From Cohnella lupini (GTDB taxonomy: Bacteria; Bacillota; Bacilli; Paenibacillales; Paenibacillaceae): DNA of 64,000 bases. The DNA is taken from NCBI RefSeq assembly GCF_003386205.1, contig NZ_QRDY01000013.1, positions 1 through 64,000 on the forward strand, written 5' to 3'. The translations under genes were made by a program, and so were the position numbers. Of the stretch, positions 35,898-45,570 are shown piece by piece; the first letter of the stretch is position 1, and every line of letters begins with the position of its first letter. A model generated the notes under the pieces. That model saw nothing but the letters and a program-made list of their open reading frames with translations. It searched no databases and was not told the DNA's origin.

Positions 35898-37073
35898 TTA
35901 CACCTCGTCGACGCTTACCCAAGCGCCGCGCTCGATCGACAAATCTACCGCTTCCAGTACCTCTTGGCATTTGACGCCGTCGAGGAACGTAGGAGTGAAC
36001 GGAGAATCCGTCGTCATATGCTGGATGAACTCATAGACGATATGCACGAATGCATGCTCGTATCCGATAATGTGACCGGTCGGCCACCAGTTGCCGGCGT
36101 ATTTGTGCGAAGGCTCCGTCGCCAGAATGCGGCGGAAACCGGCCAGGTTAGGCTCGTCTTCGCGGAAGTACACTTCCAGCTCGTTCAGCTTCTCGAGATC
36201 CCAACGGATCGTTCCTTTGCTTCCGTGGATTTCGAACGTATTATGATTTTTGCGGCCCGCCGCGAAGCGGGAAGCGACGAACATGCCCATCGCGCCGTTC
36301 TTGAAGTCCGCAAGGAAACCGGTAGCGTCGTCCACCGTGACTTCGCCCTTCTCCGTAGAAGCGCCGCCTCCGGACAAACCGCCGGCGGAACCCGTCAAGA
36401 GCGGACGCTCTTTCACGAAAGTACGGTTATGTCCGACCACGCGGTCGAATTCGCCGATCAAGAAGCGAGCAAGATCGATGCTGTGCGCGTTGATGTCGCC
36501 ATGAGCTCCGGAGCCGGCGACTTCCTTCTTCAAGCGCCACGCCAACGGCGTATTAGGATCGACGAGCCAATCCTGTAGATAAGTCGCGCGATAGTGATGA
36601 ATTTCGCCTAAGCGACCTTCGTCGATAATTTGTTTCGCCAGTTGAACCGCGGGCAGAAAACGGTAGTTGAAGCAGATTGCGTGCTTCACGCCCGCTTTCT
36701 CCGCCGCCGCCAGCATTTCGCGGCCGTCGGCCAAGTTAAGCGCAAGCGGCTTTTCGCAGAATACGTGCTTGCCGGCGGCGATGGCCGCAAGCGTGATTTC
36801 CTTGTGAGCGTCGCTTGGGGCGTTAATGTCCACGAAATCGATGTCCTCGCGGGCAATCATTTTCCGCCAGTCCGTCTCGTAGGATTCCCAGCCGAATTTG
36901 TCGGCCGCTTCCTTAACCCCGTTCTCGTCGCGTCCGCAGATCGCTTTCATGACGACGTCGGCCGCCGTATCGAAGAACATGCCTACGTCTTTGTAAGCGT
37001 GGCTGTGGGCTTTGCCCATGAACTTGTAGCCCACCATGCCTACGTTGATTTTCTTTTTGTTTACGCCCACCAC
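35898..37073 (-). CDS. Gfo/Idh/MocA family oxidoreductase
   Basis: An NAD(P)-dependent sugar or inositol-type dehydrogenase of 391 residues. The Rossmann part (1-130) begins VGMVGYKFMGKAHSHAYKDV and contains the family motif HVFCEKPLALNLADGREML with the catalytic-type EKP lysine. The C-terminal alpha/beta domain holds GAHGDINAHSIDLARFLIGE, with the likely catalytic His. It starts at GTG 37073 and overlaps the upstream TIM-barrel gene by 13 bp, so the two are coupled. The pair probably oxidises and isomerises one substrate; which sugar is unknown. Confidence 0.9.
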   Translation of the reverse strand: MVGVNKKKINVGMVGYKFMGKAHSHAYKDVGMFFDTAADVVMKAICGRDENGVKEAADKFGWESYETDWRKMIAREDIDFVDINAPSDAHKEITLAAIAAGKHVFCEKPLALNLADGREMLAAAEKAGVKHAICFNYRFLPAVQLAKQIIDEGRLGEIHHYRATYLQDWLVDPNTPLAWRLKKEVAGSGAHGDINAHSIDLARFLIGEFDRVVGHNRTFVKERPLLTGSAGGLSGGGASTEKGEVTVDDATGFLADFKNGAMGMFVASRFAAGRKNHNTFEIHGSKGTIRWDLEKLNELEVYFREDEPNLAGFRRILATEPSHKYAGNWWPTGHIIGYEHAFVHIVYEFIQHMTTDSPFTPTFLDGVKCQEVLEAVDLSIERGAWVSVDEV

Positions 37074-38023
37074 ATTTCACCCGCGCTTTCTTTCAGAATA
37101 AGCGAGTTGAGGAAGCTAGCGGCTTTGTTGAAGCCTTCGTTCACGCTCATGATGCCGTCTTCGTGCTCGATGCTGATCGTGCCTTCGTAGCCGACGAGGC
37201 GCAGCACGCTGACAAGGTCTTTCCAGAACTCGTCGTCGTGTCCGTACCCGACCGTGCGGAACACGAAGGAACGATTCAGGATGTCGCCGTAATGCTTAGT
37301 ATCGAGAACGCCGTTAAGCGCGACGTTGCGTTTGTCGATTTTCGTGTCTTTGGCATGAACGTGGTAAATGGAATCGCCGAGAGCCTTGACGCACTCGATC
37401 GGATCCATGCCTTGCCAGAACAAGTGCGACGGATCGAAGTTAACTCCGATATTATCGCCTGCTTCGCGGCGAAGGCGAAGAGCCGTCTCCGTGTTGTACA
37501 CGAGGAAGCCCGGATGCGCTTCGATCGCGACTTTGACGCCGTGCTTGCGGCACAACTCCGATTGTTCTTTCCAATAAGGAATGGCGACCTCTTTCCATTG
37601 CCATTCAAGGATAGTCAAGAAATCTTCCGGCCAAGGGCACGTAACCCAGTTCGGGTACTTGGAGCCTTCGGAATCGCCCGGGCAGCCCGAGAACGTGATT
37701 ACGGTATCGACGCCAAGCTTCTCCGCCAATTGGACGGTAGCTACGAAATCTTCGTGATGCGGTTTGGCGATGGCGGCATCCGGGTGCAGCGGATTGCCAT
37801 GGCAGCTAAGAGCGCTGATCGTCAGGCCGCGGGAATCGACCGCATCGCGGATGGCGCGAACGGCTGCTTCGTCGTTCAATACAGCTTTCGCGTTAACGTG
37901 AGAGGTGCCGGGATAAGCTCCCGTTCCGATTTCCACGGATTGAAGCCCCGCGGCTTTAGCGGTATCCAACGCCTGTTCGAAGGATTGTTGGCCGAAAAGT
38001 ACGATAAATACTCCTGATTTCAC
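37061..38023 (-). CDS. Sugar phosphate isomerase/epimerase family TIM-barrel protein
   Basis: A 320-residue AP-endonuclease-2-type barrel, as in IolE, IolI and tagatose epimerases, usually with a divalent metal. Likely metal ligands lie in VAIEAHPGFLVYN, VNFDPSHLFWQGMDP, HVHAKDTKID and ISIEHEDGIMS. It starts at GTG 38023 after GGTGGAT and is the first gene of the two-gene unit with the overlapping dehydrogenase. A cre-like site lies about 90 bp upstream. Confidence 0.9.
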   Translation of the reverse strand: MKSGVFIVLFGQQSFEQALDTAKAAGLQSVEIGTGAYPGTSHVNAKAVLNDEAAVRAIRDAVDSRGLTISALSCHGNPLHPDAAIAKPHHEDFVATVQLAEKLGVDTVITFSGCPGDSEGSKYPNWVTCPWPEDFLTILEWQWKEVAIPYWKEQSELCRKHGVKVAIEAHPGFLVYNTETALRLRREAGDNIGVNFDPSHLFWQGMDPIECVKALGDSIYHVHAKDTKIDKRNVALNGVLDTKHYGDILNRSFVFRTVGYGHDDEFWKDLVSVLRLVGYEGTISIEHEDGIMSVNEGFNKAASFLNSLILKESAGEMWWA

Positions 38024-38113
38024 TGGTTATCCACCAAACCTTTCTTGTTCGTATCGTCATTCTTCGCACATTCTATGTACGCGTGTTCATTCTAAGCCTA
38101 GCTATATTTTACC

Positions 38114-38127
38114 TGAAAACGCTTGCC
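38114..38127. promoter_or_regulatory. cre-like CcpA site
   Basis: TGAAAACGCTTGCC matches the Bacillus catabolite-responsive element TGWAANCGNTNWCA at most positions. It overlaps the probable promoter of the isomerase-dehydrogenase unit, so repression by good carbon sources is likely. Confidence 0.5.
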
Positions 38128-38145
38128 GTTCGCTACCCTTAATTT

Positions 38146-38183
38146 GCAAAAGCAAAGCGAGCCGCCGGCAAAAAGCGACTCGC
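38146..38183 (-). terminator. Weak terminator after the sugar-binding protein gene
   Basis: GCGAGTC pairs with GGCTCGC (one G-T pair) on the minus strand, followed by TTTGCTTTTGC. Confidence 0.45.
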
Positions 38184-38263
38184 CGCGTGAAGCTCCACTT
38201 CCGGCGTATACAGTTTACTTTAGTTCAACCTTTATTACACTTCCCGATTTTGTTCTTTTTATA

Positions 38264-39310
38264 TTAATATTTGGAATCGGGATCAAGGAAATTATCTACG
38301 TTGTCGGGAGTTACCGGCGTGGCCTCGAGCACGATGTGATGCGGGACGCTCTTCTCCCATAAGCCTTGGATCCCTTTGCCTTCGAGGATCAACGTTGCCA
38401 GGCTTACGGCCGAGCCGCCCATCGTCGGCGAATAGGTCAAGGAAACGACGACCTCAGGCTTTGCTTTCTCCTTCATCATCTTGAAGATTTCCTGCATGCC
38501 GCCGGAGCTGACGATGAACATTTCGTCTTCCCGCTTCGCGTCCTTGATCGCTTGCACGATCCCGACGGTCATATCGTCGTCTTGGGAATACACGGCATCG
38601 ATTTCTTTGTTCGCTTGCAAAATGTTCTCCATCGCTTTTAACGCTTTCTCGCGGGTAAAATCTCCCGGCTGGGACGCGATAATCTGAACGTCCGGATAAT
38701 CCTTGATGTAATCGCGGAATCCTTTGGACCGCAGATCCGTAACGGACGAAGGCACGCCGCTAATTTCCACGACCTTACCCTCCGCCTTGCCGTTGCGCTT
38801 GATCAGATCTTCGACCAGGTACTTGGCGTCGCCGTATCCGATGCCGTAGTTATCCCCGCCGATGTAAAGGCGATAGCTCTCCGAGTTGACGGCGCGATCG
38901 ATAACGATAAGAGGAATGCCGGCCTTTGCCACCTTCTCGGCCGCCGGCGTCAAAGCCGCGGATTCGATCGGCAGCATCACTATGGCGTCTACCTTCTTCG
39001 TAATCAGGTCCTCGATATCCGAAGTTTGCTTGGCCGGATCCTTGGCCGTATAGACGATAGATTCGATGTTCTTATGCTTCTCGGCTTCCGTCTTTGTATT
39101 GCTGATCAAAGCCCCCATCCAGCCATGATCCGCCGCGGGAAGCGAGATGCCGATGGTGTAGTTGCCGCCGGCGGCATTCGCTTGTTCCCCCGAAGCGGTA
39201 GCGGGCTCGCTCGAGCTCGGACTCGATTGTTCGTTCTTGCTGTTACAAGCTGCCAATGCGACGGACAATATCATTATGATTGCTAACATCGTAAACGACT
39301 TTCTCTTCAT
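38264..39310 (-). CDS. Sugar-binding lipoprotein of a ribose-type ABC transporter
   Basis: The 348-residue protein has a lipoprotein signal (LSVALAAC), a Ser/Glu-rich linker and a type I periplasmic-binding fold of the RbsB family. Typical segments are GISLPAADHGWMGALISN, VIDRAVNSESYRLYIGGDN and AVYSQDDDMTVGIVQAIKDA. It is the third gene of the unit ATPase-permease-binding protein. The ligand is a pentose, hexose or polyol; the sequence alone does not say which. Confidence 0.92.
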   Translation of the reverse strand: MKRKSFTMLAIIMILSVALAACNSKNEQSSPSSSEPATASGEQANAAGGNYTIGISLPAADHGWMGALISNTKTEAEKHKNIESIVYTAKDPAKQTSDIEDLITKKVDAIVMLPIESAALTPAAEKVAKAGIPLIVIDRAVNSESYRLYIGGDNYGIGYGDAKYLVEDLIKRNGKAEGKVVEISGVPSSVTDLRSKGFRDYIKDYPDVQIIASQPGDFTREKALKAMENILQANKEIDAVYSQDDDMTVGIVQAIKDAKREDEMFIVSSGGMQEIFKMMKEKAKPEVVVSLTYSPTMGGSAVSLATLILEGKGIQGLWEKSVPHHIVLEATPVTPDNVDNFLDPDSKY

Positions 39311-39373
39311 ATCGGAATGACCCTCCCAAATTTGTTGGTTTCATTGCGTTTGCTTACGACGGCTTTTGTCTCG

Positions 39374-40348
39374 TTAATCGCGCTTCTGAAGCAATACCGC
39401 CGCGATAATGATTAAGCCTTTGACCACCCCCTGCAAGTATGGTGAAATGTTCAACAGGTTCATGATATTGCTCAGTACTCCGAGGATCAGTACCCCGAAC
39501 AAGGTGCCGACGATGCGACCCCGCCCTCCGGAAAGGCTGGTCCCACCTATGATTACAGCGGCGATCGCGTCCAATTCGTACATATGGCCCGAGCTGGACG
39601 TACTGATGGAATTCAGTCGCGACGTTTCGATGACGGCGCCGATCGCTGCGGTTATCCCGCAAATGACGTAAGACAAAATCGTTACTTTGAACACGGAGAT
39701 CGCAGACAATCTCGCCGCCTGCGTATTTCCTCCAACCGCGTAAATATGACGGCCGAACACCGTTTTCTCGAGCACGACGTAGCTCAGGATGAATATGCCC
39801 CCGAAAATAAGCACCGGTATCGGAATGCCAGCCATGTATTCGTTGCCTATCTTGCTATAGGAAGAGTCGAAGCCGGAAATGGCTCCTGCGTCCGCGTAAT
39901 AAAGCGCCAACGACCTTGCAATCGTCATCATCGCAAGCGTTGCGATGAATGCCGTGATTTTGCCGTAAGTTATGACGAAGCCATTGATGATTCCGAGCAA
40001 TGCGCCCGCAACTAGACCTAGAACGATAGATAACCAGATCGGAAGCTCGTATGTCACTTGCGCCGCCATGATCACGGTGCCCGAGAAAGCGAGCACGGAG
40101 CCGACCGATAGATCGATCCCCCCGAGAATGATGACGAAGGTCATTCCCAGAGACAAGATGCCCACGATGGACACTTGGCGAAGCACGTTGGTGATATTGC
40201 CGATATCGAGAAAATGTTCGTTTAATACGGCGGCTAGCGCCACTAATACGACGAAAGCGAAGATGACGCTATACTGATCCCATAGAACCTTGCCTAGACG
40301 CATCCCGGTTGACGGGCTCTTCGATTCGGTTTCCGTTGCCGCGGACAT
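39374..40348 (-). CDS. Ribose-type ABC transporter permease (RbsC family, copy 1)
   Basis: A 324-residue permease with eight to ten helices. Family motifs are LSLGMTFVIILGGIDLSVGS, GIINGFVITYGKITAFIATL and YELDAIAAVIIGGTSLSGGR. It is 22 bp after the ATPase gene and 63 bp before the binding-protein gene, so it is part of a three-gene transporter unit. Confidence 0.94.
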   Translation of the reverse strand: MSAATETESKSPSTGMRLGKVLWDQYSVIFAFVVLVALAAVLNEHFLDIGNITNVLRQVSIVGILSLGMTFVIILGGIDLSVGSVLAFSGTVIMAAQVTYELPIWLSIVLGLVAGALLGIINGFVITYGKITAFIATLAMMTIARSLALYYADAGAISGFDSSYSKIGNEYMAGIPIPVLIFGGIFILSYVVLEKTVFGRHIYAVGGNTQAARLSAISVFKVTILSYVICGITAAIGAVIETSRLNSISTSSSGHMYELDAIAAVIIGGTSLSGGRGRIVGTLFGVLILGVLSNIMNLLNISPYLQGVVKGLIIIAAVLLQKRD

Positions 40349-40370
40349 CGGGTATTTCCCCCTTTTGTTT

Positions 40371-41849
40371 TTAAAGGCCGGTTGCCATGGCCATGATATT
40401 CTGTTCGTTCGCTTCCTCGCCGCTGAGCTCGCCCTTTAACCGGCCGCGGTGCATGACGTAGATCCGATCGCAGAGTCCCAACAGCTCCGGCAGCTCGGAG
40501 GAAACGACGATAACCGCTTTTCCTTCCGCCGCGAACCGAACGATCAAATTGTAAATCTCGCTTCTCGCGCCGACGTCGATTCCCCGGGTAGGCTCATCCA
40601 TAATGAAGAGTTCCGTTTCCGAAACGAGCCATTTGGCGATGACGACCTTCTGCTGATTGCCCCCGCTCAGATTTTTGATCGGAGCGGCCGGAGAACTCGC
40701 CTTGATGTTCATTTCTTGAATTTTCTCCATCACGACTCGCGATTCGTGACGGCTTCTAATTAAGTTCCAACGGCTGATCTTGGCCGGATTGGCAAGCGTC
40801 ATGTTGCGGGTCAAATTCATTTCCATAACCAATCCCGTGCCTTTGCGGTCTTCCGTCGCGAAGCCCAACCCGAGCTTCACCGCTTCCTCGGGATTACGAA
40901 TGCGAACGGTTTCCCCTTTCCAGTACACGGATCCTCTCTCCGCCTTCCAGTCCCCGAATAAAGTTCGCATGAGCTCCGTTCTCCCCGCTCCGATCAGCCC
41001 GGCGAAACCGACGATCTCTCCCCGTCTCACGTGAAAATCGACATCCTCGAAATGGGGAGAACGGGTAAGCCCTTCTACTTTAAGCAGTTCCTCCCCGATC
41101 TCTCCGCTATGTACCGGGTACATTTCTTTCAATTCCCTGCCCACCATCAAGTTCGCGATTTCCCTTTCCGACAGTCCGTCCAATTCCGTCGTCGTTACGT
41201 GACGGCCATCCCGCAGGATCGTGATCCGATCGCATATTCCCTTCAGTTCATGCAGCCTGTGGGAGATATATACGATAGATACGCCTTGCCGCTTGAAGCG
41301 CCGGATCAGCTCGAAGAGCTGATTGGCCTCGCGTTCCTCCAGTACCGCCGTCGGCTCATCCATGATCAGAATTTCGGCATCCATGGAAAGCGCTTTCGCA
41401 ATTTCGACGATTTGCCTCTCTCCGATGCTCAGCCTAGCTATCAATTCGTTGGGATTCAGCTTTAAGCCGAATTGGTCCAACAGATGCTTCGTTTGGCTGA
41501 CCATTCCCTTCTTGTTCGAGAATAGTCCCGCGATCGTTTGCTCCCGCCCCAGAAATAAATTCTCGGCGACCGACATATGGGGAATCAGATTCAGTTCCTG
41601 ATGGATAATCGAAATTCCGAGCTTTTGGGATTGGTGCGGCGATCCGATCGCGACCGGTTTCCCTCCGAGGACGATTTCCCCCTCATCCGGAGCGTGTATG
41701 CCCGCCAATATTTTCATGAGCGTAGACTTGCCCGCTCCGTTCTCGCCGACAAGCGCGTGAACTTCGCCTTTGCGCAAATCGAACGCCACGTCCTGAAGCG
41801 CTTTCACTCCGTAAAAGGCTTTCGAGATTCCCTTCATCTCCAGTATCAT
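40371..41849 (-). CDS. Ribose-type ABC transporter ATP-binding protein (RbsA family, copy 1)
   Basis: A 492-residue double ATPase. The N-terminal half has Walker A GENGAGKSTLMKILAG, signature LSIGERQIVEIAKAL and Walker B ILIMDEPTAVL. The C-terminal half has the usual degenerate Walker A GLIGAGRTELMRTLFG, then NLSGGNQQKVVIAKWL and LFIMDEPTRGIDV. GGAGGTAGCGA precedes the ATG. It is the first gene of the transporter unit. Confidence 0.95.
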   Translation of the reverse strand: MILEMKGISKAFYGVKALQDVAFDLRKGEVHALVGENGAGKSTLMKILAGIHAPDEGEIVLGGKPVAIGSPHQSQKLGISIIHQELNLIPHMSVAENLFLGREQTIAGLFSNKKGMVSQTKHLLDQFGLKLNPNELIARLSIGERQIVEIAKALSMDAEILIMDEPTAVLEEREANQLFELIRRFKRQGVSIVYISHRLHELKGICDRITILRDGRHVTTTELDGLSEREIANLMVGRELKEMYPVHSGEIGEELLKVEGLTRSPHFEDVDFHVRRGEIVGFAGLIGAGRTELMRTLFGDWKAERGSVYWKGETVRIRNPEEAVKLGLGFATEDRKGTGLVMEMNLTRNMTLANPAKISRWNLIRSRHESRVVMEKIQEMNIKASSPAAPIKNLSGGNQQKVVIAKWLVSETELFIMDEPTRGIDVGARSEIYNLIVRFAAEGKAVIVVSSELPELLGLCDRIYVMHRGRLKGELSGEEANEQNIMAMATGL

Positions 41850-41994
41850 TCGCTACCTCCATTCCAATCGGCTCTACAATTCCATCCTAGAAAAATTTAG
41901 AAATTTCCACAATCAACTAACTTGCGCATGTAAACTACACTTTCTTGCTAAAGGTAATGTCGGGAGTGTCCGAACAGAACACCTGTTAAGCTAC

Positions 41995-42029
41995 AAAAAA
42001 GCCTTCGGGAGATCAATCCTCCCGAAGGC
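41995..42029 (-). terminator. Strong terminator overlapping the end of the second permease gene
   Basis: GCCTTCGGGAG pairs with CTCCCGAAGGC (11 bp, 7-nt loop), then TTTTTTG on the minus strand. The last codons of the permease gene (Arg-Leu-Arg-Glu-Asp-stop) form the 5' arm, and the stop codon is in the loop. Confidence 0.9.
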
Positions 42030-42972
42030 GATTCTGGCGATACAGCACCAAGAAAATAAGCAAACCCTTGAGTACGCCCTGCAAATAGGTCGACACGTTC
42101 TGCAAGTTCATGTAGTTGTTCAGAATGGAAAACATGAGTACCCCCGACACCGTGCCGAGAATCGTTCCTTTGCCTCCCCTTAGAGAAGCTCCCCCTAAGA
42201 CGACTGCGGCTATCGCGTCCAACTCGTAATAAACCCCCGAATTCGCCGTCGATATCGAATTGAGCCTGGACGTCTCCAGCACGGCGCCGAGGCCTGCAGC
42301 CATCCCGCTAATCGCGAACGCGGCAATCGTAACGGCGCGGACGTTGGCGCCGGAGCTGAACGCGGCACGCGAATTCTGGCCGACCGCGTATAAGTATCTC
42401 CCCAGCAAGGTCCGGGAGAGCACGACGTGGGCGGCAACCGCGGCAAGGATGAGCGGGAATACGACTACCGGAATGCCCAGCCAATACCCGTGTCCGAGAA
42501 ACGTGTGGCTGATGCGATTCCCCGACACCGCGCCCGCGTCGGCGACCCACATCATGAAGTAGCGGTAGATGAACATCGTGCCGAGCGTCGTAATGAACGA
42601 TGGAACTCTTCCGTACGTGACGATCAACCCGTTCAGACTGCCCAGCACGACGCCCGATGCCGCTCCCAGGAAAAAGGAACCCGGAATATCCAGATCGAAT
42701 AAGTTCTGTCCCCATAAGATGACCGCTCCCGAGAAGACGAGAATGGAGCCCACGGACAGATCGAGCATTCCGATCAACACCACGAAATGAACGCCCAACG
42801 CGATCATGCCGATAACGGATGCTTGGCGGAACACGTTCATGATGTTATTCCAAGTCCAGAAATACTCGCTCGTGACGGAAGCAAGGAAAACGAGGACGAT
42901 CAACGTCATGAATATTTTGTTGCCGGCAATCCACCTTTGAAACCTTTCGGTCCTTATATTCGATAACTGCAT
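42013..42972 (-). CDS. Ribose-type ABC transporter permease (RbsC family, copy 2)
   Basis: A 319-residue paralogue of the permease at 39.4 kb. Motifs are IALGVHFVVLIGMLDLSVGS, GSLNGLIVTYGRVPSFITTL and YELDAIAAVVLGGASLRGGK. GGGGGGAACCT precedes the ATG. It follows the second ATPase gene by 13 bp. No binding protein follows; the unit ends with a strong terminator. It may use the binding protein encoded downstream or one encoded elsewhere. Confidence 0.94.
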   Translation of the reverse strand: MQLSNIRTERFQRWIAGNKIFMTLIVLVFLASVTSEYFWTWNNIMNVFRQASVIGMIALGVHFVVLIGMLDLSVGSILVFSGAVILWGQNLFDLDIPGSFFLGAASGVVLGSLNGLIVTYGRVPSFITTLGTMFIYRYFMMWVADAGAVSGNRISHTFLGHGYWLGIPVVVFPLILAAVAAHVVLSRTLLGRYLYAVGQNSRAAFSSGANVRAVTIAAFAISGMAAGLGAVLETSRLNSISTANSGVYYELDAIAAVVLGGASLRGGKGTILGTVSGVLMFSILNNYMNLQNVSTYLQGVLKGLLIFLVLYRQNRLRED

Positions 42973-42985
42973 AGGTTCCCCCCGA

Positions 42986-44470
42986 TTATCCCCTGATTCC
43001 GGAAGCGGATTGCAATATCCTTTCCTGCGATGCCTCCCCGTGCGTCATCTCGTCGACGATACGACCCTCGTGCATGACCAATATCCGGTTGCACAGCCCG
43101 ATAAGCTCCGACATATCCGAGGAAATGACGATCATCCCTTTTCCCTCGTTGACCAATTCGTGCAATAGGACGTACAGCTCGCTCTTGGAGGCGACGTCGA
43201 TTCCCCGCGTCGGCTCGTCCAAAATATATAAGTCGCTTTCCGCCACCAGCCATTTTCCCAGCATGACCTTCTGCTGATTGCCTCCGCTGAGAAACTTGAT
43301 TTCCTGTTCGGGATCACGGGTCTTGATGTCCAATTGAATAATCGCGTCCAAAGCTTTGTCGTGCTCCTGAGATTCTTGAACCATATGGAAACGGTGGATT
43401 TTCTTCAGGCTGGCTATCGTAAGGTTGCGATAAACGTTCATGTCCATGAATAACCCGGATTCGATGCGATCCCTGTTGACGTAACCGAAACCAAGGTCTA
43501 TCGCTTGCCGCGGCGTCTTGAACTGGATCGGCTCCTTATGCCAGAACACTTTGCCGGATTCCGGCTTCATCTCGCCGAAGATCACCTTGGCCAGCCCTTC
43601 CGTTCCGGAGCCCACCAAACCGGTTATACCGAGAATCTCCCCTTCGTGCAGCCGAAAATCGATTTTCTCGAACCATGGCTTGCGCGTCATGTTCTCTACT
43701 CTCAGAAGCTCGTTGCCGGTCGGCGATGATAGCGGCGGAAAAATCTGCGTCAGCTCCCTGCCGACCATCTGCCTGACCAGTTCCCTTTCGGTAAGCTCGT
43801 TTGCTTTGCAGGTAACTACCCGCTTGCCGTCCCGAAGTACTGTCACCCTGTCGCATATTTCAAAAATTTCGTTCAGCCGATGTGTAATGTAAACGATTCC
43901 AAACCCTTCCGCTTTGAATCCCCGGATCATCGCGAACAATCTGATACGCTCCGCATCCGACAAGGAAGCGGTCGGTTCGTCCATGACGAAAATGTTCGCT
44001 TTCTGGGACAAAGCCTTAGCGATCGCGACGACGTGACGTTCGCTCATCGAAAGATCCTTGACTTTCGTATTCGGATGAAGCGGCATCCCCAGCGACCGGA
44101 GTATTCTCTTCGTTTCGCGCTTCATCTTGACCGTATTCGTGAACATGCGTAGCCATCTGGGCTCCGTACCGAGGAAGACGTTCTCCGCGATACTCATTTC
44201 GGGAACGAGGCAGGATTCCTGGTAAATCATCGAAATGCCCATGCGTTGCGACTCTATCGGCGAATACAAGGACACGGGTTTCCCGTTCACGACGAGATAT
44301 CCGTCATCCGGACGATGCGCGCCGGAAATCAGCTTCGCAAGCGTCGATTTTCCGGCGCCGTTCTCTCCTACCAACGCGTGAACCTCTCCCGGACGCAATT
44401 CGAAATCGATGTTATCCAACACTTGAACGCCGTAGAAAGATTTAGAAATGCCTCGCATGTGCAGCAGCAC
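42986..44470 (-). CDS. Ribose-type ABC transporter ATP-binding protein (RbsA family, copy 2)
   Basis: A 494-residue double ATPase paralogous to that at 40.4 kb. The N-terminal half has GENGAGKSTLAKLISG, LSMSERHVVAIAKALSQ and IFVMDEPTASL; the C-terminal half has GLVGSGTEGLAKVIFG, FLSGGNQQKVMLGKWL and LYILDEPTRGIDV. I start it at GTG 44470, 9 nt after AAGGAG, which gives the N terminus VLLHMRGISKSFYG aligned with MILEMKGISKAFYG of copy 1. A longer frame to 44569 has no ribosome site. An AraC gene is divergent. Confidence 0.93.
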   Translation of the reverse strand: MLLHMRGISKSFYGVQVLDNIDFELRPGEVHALVGENGAGKSTLAKLISGAHRPDDGYLVVNGKPVSLYSPIESQRMGISMIYQESCLVPEMSIAENVFLGTEPRWLRMFTNTVKMKRETKRILRSLGMPLHPNTKVKDLSMSERHVVAIAKALSQKANIFVMDEPTASLSDAERIRLFAMIRGFKAEGFGIVYITHRLNEIFEICDRVTVLRDGKRVVTCKANELTERELVRQMVGRELTQIFPPLSSPTGNELLRVENMTRKPWFEKIDFRLHEGEILGITGLVGSGTEGLAKVIFGEMKPESGKVFWHKEPIQFKTPRQAIDLGFGYVNRDRIESGLFMDMNVYRNLTIASLKKIHRFHMVQESQEHDKALDAIIQLDIKTRDPEQEIKFLSGGNQQKVMLGKWLVAESDLYILDEPTRGIDVASKSELYVLLHELVNEGKGMIVISSDMSELIGLCNRILVMHEGRIVDEMTHGEASQERILQSASGIRG

Positions 44471-44654
44471 GGAGTCACGCTCCTTCGGGTAAGCCCCTAC
44501 TCTTAGTGTAGAAGATAGGTGTTCGCTGGAAAATGAACGATCTTGCGGTAATCGGAAGGATTGATTCACTTTCTTGCGGTGTATGATGTACCGTATTGTT
44601 TTTTATTACCTAATCATACATAATTCGTTTCAAAGGGGGGAAGGTTTTTTTGCG

Positions 44655-45515
44655 ATGAACAAGCCCTCGTTACTTCTGGAAATACCGCAACTCGCAAGCT
44701 GGTACGATTGGACCGGAATCGATCCGTTGCCGTTGATCGCGGGAGATCGGTCTTGCGTGCTATGGCTAAGATCCGGAAGCGGAGACGCGTGCGACATTCA
44801 TGTCCGGCTACCGGTAACGGAAGGAACGTGCCTGTTCGTCCCCCCTCGATCCGAGGTGACGCTTCGGCCGCACGCCGATTTCCCGTTACGCGCCGTCGTG
44901 TACTACGTTAATAACCTCCAAGTACAAGGTTACGCCAGAGGTTTTCTTTCCCATCACGAACACCCCTTCATCATTCCGATCGGCTCGGACAACCATCGCA
45001 TCAGCCGGATGCTGGAAGATTTGCTGCTCGAAGCGCGCAATCCTCAGCTCGGGAGCCAGGAAGTCATCTCTTCCCTGCTTCAATCGCTGCTCATTCACTT
45101 CCTGAGGGAAATGGAATCCGTCGAACAGCGTAAGCCCGATACCGCTTTTACGCCTCTCGCTTCTTCCGAACCGGTTCGCTTCGCGCCAAATGAGCCCATG
45201 ATTAGCCTTGCGCAAAATGTAAGGGGTTACATCGAACAAAATTATCACCTTGAGCTATCCTTAAGCGACTTGGCCCAGCGCGTGTACGTAAGTCCTTATC
45301 ATCTGGCCCATGTGTTCAAAGAAGAAGTCGGCATGTCCCCCATCCAATATTTGATCAAGTGCAGGATCGACGAAGCAAAGCGCTTGCTCGTGGAAACGGA
45401 TCATTCGGTGCGGGATATCGCCATGCGAGTCGGATATCCGAACGCCAACTATTTCAACTTGCTGTTCAGCAAGCTTGCCGGCAATTCTCCGGGTAAATTC
45501 CGCAAACGCAATTAA
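44655..45515 (+). CDS. AraC family transcriptional regulator (sugar cluster, 1)
   Basis: A 286-residue regulator with an N-terminal cupin-like sensor domain (about 1-150) and two helix-turn-helix motifs at the C terminus (about 190-286; LSLSDLAQRVYVSPYHLAHV and DIAMRVGYPNANYFNLLFSK). I use ATG 44655, preceded by AAGGGGGGAAGG; an upstream in-frame ATG lies 81 bp away with no ribosome site. It is divergent from the second transporter unit and probably controls it. Confidence 0.9.
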   Translation: MNKPSLLLEIPQLASWYDWTGIDPLPLIAGDRSCVLWLRSGSGDACDIHVRLPVTEGTCLFVPPRSEVTLRPHADFPLRAVVYYVNNLQVQGYARGFLSHHEHPFIIPIGSDNHRISRMLEDLLLEARNPQLGSQEVISSLLQSLLIHFLREMESVEQRKPDTAFTPLASSEPVRFAPNEPMISLAQNVRGYIEQNYHLELSLSDLAQRVYVSPYHLAHVFKEEVGMSPIQYLIKCRIDEAKRLLVETDHSVRDIAMRVGYPNANYFNLLFSKLAGNSPGKFRKRN

Positions 45516-45553
45516 AAACGTCACGAAGCTTATTATGGCATCGTGACGTTTTT
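45514..45553. terminator. Bidirectional terminator between AraC and dehydrogenase genes
   Basis: AAAAACGTCACGA pairs with TCGTGACGTTTTT (13 bp, 14-nt loop), giving T-runs on both strands for the two convergent genes. Confidence 0.85.
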
Positions 45554-45570
45554 GGGTTTGAATGGGATCC

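Noticed and set aside
39354..39662. A 102-residue Arg-rich frame over the first permease gene
   Set aside because: It is a frame shadow of the well-supported permease; Arg-rich shadows are common across this window.
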